Translations under genes and position numbers: made by a program
The notes under the pieces: model-generated
What the model was told of the DNA's origin: nothing
The model's input: the letters and a program-made list of their open reading frames with translations, nothing else
The model's database searches: none
In this document: one piece after another, positions 8,301-15,890 of the stretch
Position numbering within the stretch: position 1 is the first letter of the stretch
Layout of the letters: each line of letters begins with the position of its first letter
Origin: Acidobacteriota bacterium
GTDB taxonomy: Bacteria > Acidobacteriota > Thermoanaerobaculia > Multivoradales > JBCCEF01
Assembly (NCBI GenBank): GCA_039030395.1
Contig: JBCCEF010000011.1
Span: 62,001-126,000, forward strand
DNA length: 64,000 nucleotides
Reading direction: 5' to 3'

Positions 8301-9475
8301 CACAGATCGTCCTCCGGCAGATAGACGATCGCGTGGTTCATCTGCCCAAGGCCCGGCAGATCAGGATCGAGGTCAGCGCCCAATGAGGCCCGAAGCAGGG
8401 CCACCTGCGCGGCGATGCCCTCGCGCCTCAATAGGGACACCAGGAGGGTGGACTTGTCTTTGCAATCGCCATAGCTTCTCGCCAGGGTCGTTTCGGGCGA
8501 CACCGGCACGATCGCCGCGGCACCGAGCTCGAGTCCGGTGTAGCGCACCTGGTCATGGGTCCATTCGAGGATCTGCTCGATCTTCTCCTGCCGGGTCGCA
8601 CCCTTTTCAACCCCGACCCGGCGCGGCAGATTCTGCTCCTGCAGGCGCGATTCGACCAGCTCGCTGTAGGCCATCGCCACCGCCTGCCAGCTCGGAGCGG
8701 TCGTCAGCCCCAGATACGACCAGCGCGACAATTCCGGGGGCAGACCGGAGACCGGGCTCTCCGATCGCGGCAGGTCGAAGGCCTCGAACCGATAGCGGAT
8801 CACACCATCGTCCTGCGCCTTCTCCGGCTTCAGGTCTTCCCACTTGCGCACCACGAAGGAGAGCGCCAAATCCTCAGGATGTTCCACCTGAGTGCGGAAG
8901 AAGTGGATCGGTCCAGAGGAGGACTGGAGGTAGCTCAGATGAACCGTTCCGGCCGAGAAGAACGGTTCCAGGTCCGACAGCACCCGAACGCCCTCGACAA
9001 TCGATCCCACCCTCACCGCCGGCAGAGGGGCCTCGACCACCCGCCGATCTTCGAAAATGTCCACTGACTCCGAGGCGATCGGACGCTCCGAGAGAGTGGT
9101 GGTATCGAGTGGACTTTCGGTCCCTTCCGGAGCGATCACACGATAGCCAAATTCCGGTCGAGCCTGATGCCACGGAGAGTAGGACAGCCGAGCCGTTGCG
9201 TAGCGGTCTAACCCTTCCTCGGTAAGAATCTTGAAAATGGTGTGCCGAGTCAGGGTCAGGCGACCCATGTGGTCGAAGCTATACGTTTTCTGCGAGGTTA
9301 GGAACTGAACGTCCGCCTCTTCCGGTTCTGGAAGGGCCGCAAAAGCCTGGAGCACCTCGTCCACCCCGGCCTCCAACGGAGGCCGATCCCAGAGGGCGAC
9401 CGCCTCTTGGCAGAGAGCGGCAGCCGGCGAGAGAGCCACGGCGACGCAGGAAAGGGCAAAGAGTGCATTTCGCAT
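5390..9475 (-). CDS. secreted DUF3857 / transglutaminase-like protein with long TPR region
   Basis: 1361 aa. An N-terminal signal peptide (MRNALFALSCVAVALSPAAA) is followed by a DUF3857-type beta domain (about residues 55-270). A transglutaminase-like core comes next, with the catalytic Cys in SYGDCKDKSTLLVSLLR (about 337-345), the His in GLGQMNHAIVYLPEDDLW (about 375-390) and the Asp in IDPTDPFS. A further beta domain and a long alpha-helical region of TPR-like repeats follow (about 650-1350, for example RARFARVLVGLGMGAEARR and a run of alternating Ala/Leu helices). Members of this family are exported cysteine-peptidase-like proteins of unknown role, common in Bacteroidota and Acidobacteriota. 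The TPR half suggests protein interaction. It stands alone: the upstream Tat-VOC pseudogene is divergent and the downstream LamG remnant is convergent. Confidence 0.9.
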   Translation of the reverse strand: MRNALFALSCVAVALSPAAALCQEAVALWDRPPLEAGVDEVLQAFAALPEPEEADVQFLTSQKTYSFDHMGRLTLTRHTIFKILTEEGLDRYATARLSYSPWHQARPEFGYRVIAPEGTESPLDTTTLSERPIASESVDIFEDRRVVEAPLPAVRVGSIVEGVRVLSDLEPFFSAGTVHLSYLQSSSGPIHFFRTQVEHPEDLALSFVVRKWEDLKPEKAQDDGVIRYRFEAFDLPRSESPVSGLPPELSRWSYLGLTTAPSWQAVAMAYSELVESRLQEQNLPRRVGVEKGATRQEKIEQILEWTHDQVRYTGLELGAAAIVPVSPETTLARSYGDCKDKSTLLVSLLRREGIAAQVALLRASLGADLDPDLPGLGQMNHAIVYLPEDDLWIDPTDPFSRAGELPAQDQGRWALIASESTTELVRTPSSTADQNTVRMEVRVQLGSQGPASLTEVSTYGGAQEGAIRANLQSLTDDQLREVYESVTESRYLAEELGEVEVSSADDLSVPFRTELSARKVGRGVTAIDDALYAILPIEVLSDLPDSLLTPRPEDDEPRTEDFDFGVPFSTEVKFDLRAPTGMVVREVPATEEILWKGGHFRKVFQATPTGLEAVYSLRVGERVLSGDEFESLRSQIADVGEEADIVYFDHSAIASLAAGRTLEAVASFQELLRQDPKDAVNRARFARVLVGLGMGAEARRVADEAVRLDPESSLALRARGEVYQYDEIGRLFGPGADVPAARQSMARAAELDPENQWIRQIHAILFDYDDAGHRYSSSAPLEEAVAAHRAYREDFDNALDVNLLSALFALDRFEEVVAEAVDVAEDPARNSLLVSALAVTEGADAALAKAEQLTRNQEEFTQLVSDAANRLLGARQYPEASRVLARAAAGVGDPTTVLNQARIVGKMEPLALTGAPTTIEVLSQQLLAAIYVPEVDVESLRPLLHRRLLEHLDEAGPTGVEDAFKGEYAGTKVPESMRQEAFVDLAIASWDLAVEGDEKRGARVTVTNSRFGFSTSLVYFAKFGPEGPRIIATLTSLSPVADLVLDLLAEDRLEEGAHWLALIGELFEDVSVSEDPLQADALLTFFPSAEERSPEVLRLGAAVTYASTGDWESTVSAAEPLRKAELAPDQKAMADLTLATGYLSTDRFDSAQELFESLVERFPSSESGVAGLAEVHLMKGDWDSLERLARPYLESSDMKALGWLMLQSVAVGRGDRAAVQESVRALESLDKADGLIYNNAAWAELFVEPVSEEALNLALQAMDDEAAPSPAVLHTVATVFASLDRPQEAYRVMLQTLASRQSIEVETKDWYCFGRIAEAYGLNEAALRFYHRVEPPESPTGMSTHELARRRIAALTTPEVN

Positions 9476-9681
9476 AAGGGGATTCCCGGTTGAGGTCTTC
9501 TATGAAAATCGACGGAAGTTGCCGGTCCAGTCTCGCAAAACGGGAGTCCCGACGGAACCCATTCGGTTTAGATGCAAAGGGCCGGAGTTTCTTCACCATA
9601 ATTCAGAACCAAGGAACCATCCAAGGTGTCCACGCGCGAACCGGCCGGCCCTTCACTGATTCCGGTATCGTGGGTCTATCA

Positions 9682-10114
9682 ATGAGGAGAAGCCCAGAGC
9701 GCAAGACAGCGAACGGTACCTCATGGGTTACCCGACAACCGGCTGGACCGGTCCTCTCCAACCGCCGAACCTTCCTGCAAAGCCTGGGAGCCAGCGTTGG
9801 CGGCGGCCTGGTTCGGACTCGAGGCAGACGCGGCGAAGCAGGCCGCTTCGCCGGAGGCTCCGCCGTCCACCGCGCGGTGCATCCTGTCGCTCCAGCTACA
9901 GGCGCCGGACTTGGCCGCCCAGGCACGCTTCTACAGCGATGTGATGGGCCTGCGGGTGGAGAGCGATGCGAAGTCCGTGCGGGTGCATGCCGGCGGCACC
10001 CGCATGCACCTCACCCAGGCACCGGCCGGGCAACAGCCGGTCTACCACGTAGCCTGGGCGATTCCCGCCTACCTCTTGCCCGAGGCCAAGGCGTGGCTGG
10101 CCGGATACCCCTAG
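9682..10114 (+). pseudogene. frameshifted and truncated Tat-exported VOC protein
   Basis: Reading frame 1 from the ATG at 9682 gives a Tat-type leader with NRRTFLQSLGASVGG. At about 9793-9800, in a GGCGGCGGC run, the continuation AAAWFGLEADAAKQAA lies in frame 2. That frame then carries the first half of a VOC domain (SLQLQAPDLAAQARFYSDVM, YHVAWAIPAYLLPEAKAWL) and stops at 10114 after about 75 residues, roughly half the usual domain. A one-base indel plus loss of the 3' half best explains this. A sequencing error could account for the frameshift but not for the missing C-terminal half. The 5' flank 9476-9681 holds no gene. Confidence 0.6.
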
Positions 10115-10115
10115 C

Positions 10116-10161
10116 GGCTTCGGCAGGAGGGGTAAGGTGAGCCCTCGGGAACGCCGAAGCC
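10116..10161. terminator. possible bidirectional hairpin between convergent gene ends
   Basis: GGCTTCGGC (10116-10124) pairs perfectly with GCCGAAGCC (10153-10161) across a 28-base loop, placed between the end of the VOC pseudogene and the end of the Asp-box gene. There is no clear T tract on either side, so a terminator role is only suggested by position. Confidence 0.35.
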
Positions 10162-10170
10162 AGATCCGCT

Positions 10171-12138
10171 TCAGGGCTCCTGCGTGACGCTCGACCAGGC
10201 GGAGGTATTGCCGGACTCGAAGCCGTCGACAAAGATCGCCAGGTCGCGGAAAAAGACGCCGGCCGTAGTCGCAGCCAGGAGCCGCCCTGAATTGGACGGG
10301 TTCATGGAGAGGTCCAATTGGAAATCGAGACCTGGAAGCCCGACATTGAATTCGGACCAAGTGGCGCCCCCATCGAAGCTGGTGGCCGCCCGTGAGGTGG
10401 CGGAACTGTGGCTCATGGCGTGGAGCGTGGGAAATCCCTGAGGATCGATCAAACCAACCTCCGGCGAATTCCACGGCAATGAGGTGATCTCGGTCCAGAG
10501 CGCACCGCCGTCCGCAGTCTGAAACAGCAGATTCGACGTCGACACCAAGAGCTTCAGAGGGTCGACGGGATCCATGGAGAGGGAACTCACACTGAGTTCC
10601 GTCAGGCCATCGTTGCGGGTCCCCCAGGAGGTACCGCCATCCTGAGACTCGTAAACTCCCATACTACTTCCCAGGAAGAGATGATCGGAATCCAATGGAT
10701 CGACTACGATAGGTGCGAGCAAACCGGACGGAAACGCGGGCCCGATGGAGTTCCAGTTCGCGCCTCCGTCGGTGCTCTTGAAGACAGCGGAAGAAGCCGC
10801 CGCAAAGACGATCTGGGGATCCGACGGAGCCACCGCCAGAGTCCTGATTTGAGTCTCGGTCAGTCCTGAGTTGATGGGTACCCAGGTGGTTGCGGAATCG
10901 TCGCTTCGAAAGACACCCCCGCCATTCGTCGCCGCATACACGATGTGGGACATCTGCGGATCGACGACGACATCCCGCACGTCGAGGTGAGTCAGCCCTT
11001 GACTTGCGAAGCTCCACGAGTTGCCACCATCGATGCTCTTGTACAGACCGCCTTCGGAAGCCGCGTACACCAGGTTGCGATTGCAGGAATCATGGGCCAG
11101 CTTTCGAACCGAAAGAGCCGACAAACCTTCATTGCTGGAGACCCAGTTCGCGCCACCATCGGTCGAAATGGAGACACCGTGTGAGCGCGTGCCCACGAGC
11201 AGATCGTCAGAAGCAGCGGCCCCGAAGGCCACCGCCTCCACCATCGGCTCGACCAAGCCGTTCATCGCCAGAGACCAAGAACTCCCCCCGTCGGAGCTGC
11301 GGTAGAAGGCAGGGTCCAGAAACGTCCGGCCAAAGAGAGTCCCCGCCTGTCGGGGATCAAAGCGCAAGAGGGATGGCGCTTCCGGAAGATCGTTGACCAA
11401 CGCAGTCCAACTCGCCCCACCATCGAGAGATCGGTAGATCCCACTGATGAAGTACGAGGCGAGTACCGTGTTGCTGTTGTTGGGGTCGATCGCCAAGGCC
11501 AGGAGAAGGCCACCGGGAAGGCCGTTGGAGAGCGGCGCCCAGGTCGACCCGCCGTCGACACTCTTGAAGAGATCAGACCCGGCTTTGACATAGAGCACAT
11601 CCGCAATCTGGGGATCGACCGCCAGCTCGGTGACGTTCGAGCCGCCCAGGCCACTGCTGATGTCCGTCCAAAGCGTCCCCTGATTGCTGGTGCGGAAAAT
11701 CCCCTGGCCGGAAATCACCCCATAGAGAACATCGGGGTCGGAAGGCGCCAGCTCGAGCAAGGAGAAACCTTCTGATGCCGGCAAACCCAGGGTGATCTCG
11801 GTCCAATTCCCTCCGCTGTCAGCGGTTCGGAAGACACCGCCGAAAGAGCCGAGATAGAACACCCCCGGCGTGTCCGGATCCGCGGCCAGGGCCCGAGCGG
11901 TGTCCGGAGCACTGACGTTGCGCTGCCAAGTCGCCCCACCGTCCACACTCTTGAAGAGTCCTTTGCCCGAAGCCGCCGCGAAGACGACCGACGCATCGTT
12001 CGGATCGACCTCGAGGTCGACGATCAAACCGCCAAAAGGCCCGCCGCTCTTCCAAATATCCTGCGCTTGAGCAACCGGCACCACGAAAAGCACGATGAGC
12101 AAAGCCGAGCCTGCGGGAACCTTGAAGATCCTTTTCAT
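10171..12138 (-). CDS. secreted Asp-box (BNR/sortilin-type) beta-propeller with DGFESG C-terminal motif
   Basis: 655 aa with a clear signal peptide (MKRIFKVPAGSALLIVLFVV, ending AQAQ). I count about 13 Asp-box motifs of the S/T-x-D-x-G-x-x-W type: FKSVDGGATW, FRTADSGGNW, FKSVDGGSTW, YRSLDGGASW, YRSSDGGSSW, SISTDGGANW, YKSIDGGNSW, FKSTDGGANW, YESQDGGTSW, FQTADGGALW and TSFDGGATW, plus two degenerate ones. This fits one or two propellers of the sialidase/Vps10 superfamily. No sialidase FRIP arginine motif is visible, so it is probably a binding or structural protein. The end, IFVDGFESGNTSAWS, is a putative sorting tail shared with the LamG protein at 21406-22395. The ATG follows GGGAGG. Confidence 0.92.
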   Translation of the reverse strand: MKRIFKVPAGSALLIVLFVVPVAQAQDIWKSGGPFGGLIVDLEVDPNDASVVFAAASGKGLFKSVDGGATWQRNVSAPDTARALAADPDTPGVFYLGSFGGVFRTADSGGNWTEITLGLPASEGFSLLELAPSDPDVLYGVISGQGIFRTSNQGTLWTDISSGLGGSNVTELAVDPQIADVLYVKAGSDLFKSVDGGSTWAPLSNGLPGGLLLALAIDPNNSNTVLASYFISGIYRSLDGGASWTALVNDLPEAPSLLRFDPRQAGTLFGRTFLDPAFYRSSDGGSSWSLAMNGLVEPMVEAVAFGAAASDDLLVGTRSHGVSISTDGGANWVSSNEGLSALSVRKLAHDSCNRNLVYAASEGGLYKSIDGGNSWSFASQGLTHLDVRDVVVDPQMSHIVYAATNGGGVFRSDDSATTWVPINSGLTETQIRTLAVAPSDPQIVFAAASSAVFKSTDGGANWNSIGPAFPSGLLAPIVVDPLDSDHLFLGSSMGVYESQDGGTSWGTRNDGLTELSVSSLSMDPVDPLKLLVSTSNLLFQTADGGALWTEITSLPWNSPEVGLIDPQGFPTLHAMSHSSATSRAATSFDGGATWSEFNVGLPGLDFQLDLSMNPSNSGRLLAATTAGVFFRDLAIFVDGFESGNTSAWSSVTQEP

Positions 12139-12301
12139 TCAAACCTTACCTCCCTTCGATTCGCTCCGGCTCCCGGCCGACAATGGATCACCCAACTCCC
12201 AAATGCTTGAAATTTTTCAAACTTGTTCACTGCATCACCACGTCCGGCGAAGCCACTGACCGAACCTGACTACTGGCGAAGTCTTGTTGGGAGGGCTCCG
12301 C

Positions 12302-12943
12302 TCAGGGGGTGGGGCGAAGGTCGATCTTCCTGGTGCCCACCAGGTCTTCCGCACTCGAAACCGGGGCGGACCTCGGCGGACCGGGCTCGATCCCAACCTC
12401 CTGCTGGATGGACTCGATGTCCAGATTGCGGATCCAGCGCGGAAGGTTGTTCCACACCTTGTGGAAGCCGTAGCCGCCCTGGGTCATTTCCTGTAGGGCT
12501 TTCTCTTTGCTCCAGCCCTCGACCGCGATCCGGTACAGGGCCACCATCGTGCCGGTGCGGTCGGCACCGTGGCGGCAGTGGACTAGCACCGGTGTGCGCC
12601 GGGGACTGGTCACGATGGTCAGAAAACGGACCACCTCTTTCCGCTCCGGGTGCCACGCCTTCATGTAGATGTGTTCGTAGCCGAGTCCCGTGTCCCCGAT
12701 CTCGTCGCGATCCGAACTGAACGAGCGCAGGTTCACCACCGTCTCAACGCCCATCTCCCGCAGGTTTTTCATGCCCTCGGCGGAAGGCTGTGCACTGCGG
12801 TACAGACGATCGCTGACCCGGTGAAGGTTGGGCACTCCGTCGAGCTCCATCGGCTCCGCCCAGTCCGCCGGTCGCGCCGGTTCCTGAGCGGCCACCGGCA
12901 GGGCCACGAGCATCAAGGCCAGGATCAAGATCATTCGTCCCAT
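12302..12943 (-). CDS. secreted tyrosine / dual-specificity phosphatase family protein
   Basis: 213 aa with an N-terminal signal peptide (MGRMILILALMLVALPVAAQ). The cysteine phosphatase signature VHCRHGADRTG (about residues 121-131) is the CxxxxxR P-loop. Upstream blocks NLHRVSDRLYRSAQPSAEG and MGVETVVNLRSF are typical of the bacterial dual-specificity phosphatase group. The general-acid segment may lie around YMKAWHPER. An exported location suggests action on periplasmic or extracellular phospho-substrates. The ATG at 12941-12943 follows GAGGA. No operon partner is visible on the upstream side; the next gene on the same strand starts far downstream. Confidence 0.88.
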   Translation of the reverse strand: MGRMILILALMLVALPVAAQEPARPADWAEPMELDGVPNLHRVSDRLYRSAQPSAEGMKNLREMGVETVVNLRSFSSDRDEIGDTGLGYEHIYMKAWHPERKEVVRFLTIVTSPRRTPVLVHCRHGADRTGTMVALYRIAVEGWSKEKALQEMTQGGYGFHKVWNNLPRWIRNLDIESIQQEVGIEPGPPRSAPVSSAEDLVGTRKIDLRPTP

Positions 12944-13033
12944 GGTGAGTTCCTCGGAGAGGGTGCCGTGAAAGTCGACCTCCCAAGGCTACGGGATCTC
13001 CGATCCAAACAGAAATCTAGATTCTTGAAACGG

Positions 13034-13264
13034 ATGAGACGTCTTCCTTCACATCGCCACCCCTGGGTCTACCTGGTCAACGACCAAAACTCGAACGTCG
13101 GTTTCGGCGTCTACCGACTGTCCGCCGGGGATGTCGTAGTCTGGCAATACATGCACATCAGCAGTGGCCTCCGCCAGGCGACCGATCCAGACGCCAAGGC
13201 GAAAGCACCGGCCGGGGTCGAACTCCTCGAGTGGCTCGGCCTCGGCCAGCGGACGATGGCCTGA
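13034..13264 (+). pseudogene. remnant resembling the end of a DUF4430 domain protein
   Basis: The segment HPWVYLVNDQNSNVGFGVYR followed by LSAGDVVVWQYMH follows the DUF4430 (transcobalamin-like) pattern of a W-x-Y-x-VN turn, then G-x-x-Y-x-L-x-x-GD-x-V-x-W-x-Y. Only about 45 residues match, and there is no signal peptide or N-terminal half. The ORF also lacks a ribosome binding site. I read it as a leftover of a decayed gene, though a very small functional protein cannot be excluded. The rest of 12944-13271 holds no gene. Confidence 0.4.
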
Positions 13265-13271
13265 CGGCCGG

Positions 13272-15569
13272 CTACCCGTTGCCCGTCTGCACCCTCCACA
13301 GGGAGGAGTAGGGGCCGCCCATTTGGATCAGCTCGTCGTGTCGTCCGGTCTCGAGGATCCTGCCATTGCTGCCCATCACGTAGATGAGATCCGCGCTCCG
13401 CACGGTGGACAACCGATGGGCGATGATGATCGTCGTGCGACCGACGGAGATCTTCTCTAGCGAGCGCTGGATCGCCGCCTCCGTCTCGTTGTCGACGAAG
13501 GCGGTCGCTTCATCGAGCACCAGGATCGGAGGGTCCTTGACGATGGCGCGGGCCAGGCAGAGCCGCTGGCGTTGCCCGCCCGAAAGGTGCATGCCCCGCT
13601 CGCCGACGAGGGTGTCGTAGCGCTGGGGTAGTTGTTCGATGAACTCCTCCGCCTCCGCCAGGCGAGCAGCGTTCTGGATGGCATCCAGAGGAGCATCGAA
13701 AGTACCGTAGGCGATGTTGTCCCGGATCGTGCCATCGAACAGGAAGATCTCCTGGCTGACCAGCCCGATCGCCTGCCGCAGGTCGCGGACCCGCACGCTG
13801 CGAATGTCGAGTCCGTCGATCGAAATCCTCCCCGAATCCGGAGAATAGAAGCGCAGCAGCAGCCTCGCCAAGGTGGTCTTGCCGGCGCCGGTGGTGCCGA
13901 CGATGGCGATCGTGCTGGCAGCCGGAACATGCAGGTCGAAGTCGGCGAGGACTGGGTCTCTCCCGCTATAGGCGAAGGTGACGCGATCGAAGATCACCTC
14001 GCCCGCAACCTCTGAAACGGCCAGAGCACGATCCCCGGTGTCGACGTCGATCGGCCGGTCCAGCACGGCGAACACCCTCGCCATGCTCGCCATCGCCCGC
14101 TGGTAGAGATCGACGGCTTCGCCGAGGAAGGCGAAGGGGAAGAGGAAGCGTTGGATCAGGTAGAGGGTGAGGGCATACTGGCCCACCGTCAATGTGCCCG
14201 CGAGGCCGAGCAGACCGCCGACGACGAGAACGCCGGAGAACGCGGCCAGAACCGGCATCCGAATACCGGGCTCGAAGAGCGAGTAGAGCCGGATTGCCGG
14301 CCGATTGCGTTCCAGGTACTCCTGGCTGATGGCCTGAATCCGGTCTCTCTCGTTGTCCTCGGCGGTGAAGCTGCGGATGACCGACATGCCGCTGACGTTA
14401 GCGACGAGCTGACCGCTGACGACTCCCGCCTGCTCCTTGATCCGTGCGTAGAGCGGACCGATCTGGCGGTGATACCGCAGGGTGACCCAGACGATCAGCG
14501 GGATCGGCAACAGAGCGACCCACGCCACCTTGCTCGAGACGAAGAAGAAAATCAGGGCGACGACGGCGACATTGGTCGTCATCTCGAAAAGATCGTGAGC
14601 GCCCTCGTTGAGGAAGGTCTCGAGATCGTTGATGTTGTCGCTGAGGACGGTCGCCAGGTCTCCGGCATTCTCGTCCAGCAGGTCGCCCAGGCGCATCGCT
14701 TGGAGATGTTCATAGGTTTGGACGCGGAGGTCGTGCTGGATCCTCTGGGCGAGGTCTCGCCACAGCCGCTTGTAGGCCACCTCGAACGCCGACTCTAGAA
14801 CGAAAATGGCAATCGACACGCCCGCCAGAGTCAGCAATTGGGGCACAGCCCCGGCGATGCCGAGGCCCGCCAGGACGACCGAGCCCCGGTTGGAGACGAG
14901 ATCGACGGCGAGGCCAATCAGGATCGGCGGAGCGAGGTCGAAGATTTTCTTGAGGACTGAACTCGCTGCAGCCAGGTAGAACTGACGGTGGTGCGGCCTC
15001 GCATGCTCGTAGAGGCGGCGGAGGACCCCGCGCGTCGGCGACGATCTTGCCGCTGCCTGGCGGCGCCAGGCCACGACTCCGGTGACGGCGGTGGCCGCGA
15101 CCGCGGCACCGAGGAGCACCGGTCCGGAGGCGTTCGCCGCCATCAGCAGCGCCGCTGGCACCACCAAGGCCGCCGCGGCCAGCTTGGCGACCGTGCCGAC
15201 CGGCGCCGCCGGCTCGTGTCCGGACCCGCCCTCCGCGCCGACGACCGCCGCCAGGCGTTTCATTGCGGTTCTCACCGCCGACCGTACCGCCTCCGCCACC
15301 TGCCGGCTGCGGATCCTCTCGTCGAACCGGACCAGCAACCGGGCGGTGACCGGGTTCGCCGTGGCCTCCTTCACACCCTCGTGCCGGGCCACCAATTCCG
15401 AGACCAGAGCCAACACCCCCGGCCTACCGGCGAAGCCTTCGATCTCCCATCGCTCGCGGCCCGGGGTTGCTGAGCGCCGCGACAGCCGGACGGGCGAGCC
15501 GCGGCCCTCGCGGACCGCCCTGGCGGCCGCTCCAACGGAGCGTTTCTCGAAAGTCAGGACCTCAGCCAC
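13272..15569 (-). CDS. type I ABC exporter with N-terminal HMA-like domain
   Basis: 765 aa, fused permease and ATPase. Residues about 30-115 look like a ferredoxin-fold HMA-type domain (EGVKEATANPVTARLLVRFD) but lack the metal-binding CxxC. Two hydrophobic helices follow (about 125-165), then a six-helix exporter membrane domain (about 185-480) and a nucleotide-binding domain with Walker A GTTGAGKTT, signature LSGGQRQR, Walker B ILVLDEATAF and the H-loop IIIAHRLSTVRS. It is the last gene of the minus-strand operon that contains the putative biosynthetic enzymes, 39 bp after the small DUF5132-like gene. It may export the operon's product. Substrate unknown; a half-transporter acting as a homodimer is expected. 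Confidence 0.9.
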   Translation of the reverse strand: MAEVLTFEKRSVGAAARAVREGRGSPVRLSRRSATPGRERWEIEGFAGRPGVLALVSELVARHEGVKEATANPVTARLLVRFDERIRSRQVAEAVRSAVRTAMKRLAAVVGAEGGSGHEPAAPVGTVAKLAAAALVVPAALLMAANASGPVLLGAAVAATAVTGVVAWRRQAAARSSPTRGVLRRLYEHARPHHRQFYLAAASSVLKKIFDLAPPILIGLAVDLVSNRGSVVLAGLGIAGAVPQLLTLAGVSIAIFVLESAFEVAYKRLWRDLAQRIQHDLRVQTYEHLQAMRLGDLLDENAGDLATVLSDNINDLETFLNEGAHDLFEMTTNVAVVALIFFFVSSKVAWVALLPIPLIVWVTLRYHRQIGPLYARIKEQAGVVSGQLVANVSGMSVIRSFTAEDNERDRIQAISQEYLERNRPAIRLYSLFEPGIRMPVLAAFSGVLVVGGLLGLAGTLTVGQYALTLYLIQRFLFPFAFLGEAVDLYQRAMASMARVFAVLDRPIDVDTGDRALAVSEVAGEVIFDRVTFAYSGRDPVLADFDLHVPAASTIAIVGTTGAGKTTLARLLLRFYSPDSGRISIDGLDIRSVRVRDLRQAIGLVSQEIFLFDGTIRDNIAYGTFDAPLDAIQNAARLAEAEEFIEQLPQRYDTLVGERGMHLSGGQRQRLCLARAIVKDPPILVLDEATAFVDNETEAAIQRSLEKISVGRTTIIIAHRLSTVRSADLIYVMGSNGRILETGRHDELIQMGGPYSSLWRVQTGNG

Positions 15570-15608
15570 TTACGGTTTCCGACAAGGGCACTCCCAACGG
15601 GCGAGGGC

Positions 15609-15833
15609 TCACTTCCGCCGCCCTTTGGGCTTGGCCGGTGCCTCCGAGATGTCGGCGGCAGCCTCGGCGGTGAGGTCTTCGAGATCCTCCCGCACCTCGT
15701 GGGCGACCTTTTTGACCTGCTGGCTAGTGAGGATCACCCCTTTGATCAACTCCCTGGTGAGCGGGCGCAAGATCCCTCCCGCCACCGGCGCCGCCACCAC
15801 TCCCAGTAAAAACGCTGTCGCTTGTTGCCACAT
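15609..15833 (-). CDS. small DUF5132-like membrane protein
   Basis: 74 aa: one N-terminal hydrophobic segment (QQATAFLLGVVAAPVAGGI), then LRPLTRELIKGVILTSQQVK and an acidic/basic helix ending in a Lys/Pro/Arg tail. The pattern APVxGxxLRPxxxExIKGxI matches what I remember of DUF5132 proteins, which often sit beside HMA-like domains; that association is recalled, not checked. AGGAG precedes the ATG. It is placed between the homocitrate-synthase-like gene (57 bp upstream) and the HMA-ABC exporter, probably co-transcribed with both. Confidence 0.7.
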   Translation of the reverse strand: MWQQATAFLLGVVAAPVAGGILRPLTRELIKGVILTSQQVKKVAHEVREDLEDLTAEAAADISEAPAKPKGRRK

Positions 15834-15890
15834 GCTCGTCTCCTCTCTTTGCTTGGTCTATCCGAAGTCAATTCGAAGGTTGTCTCTCAT

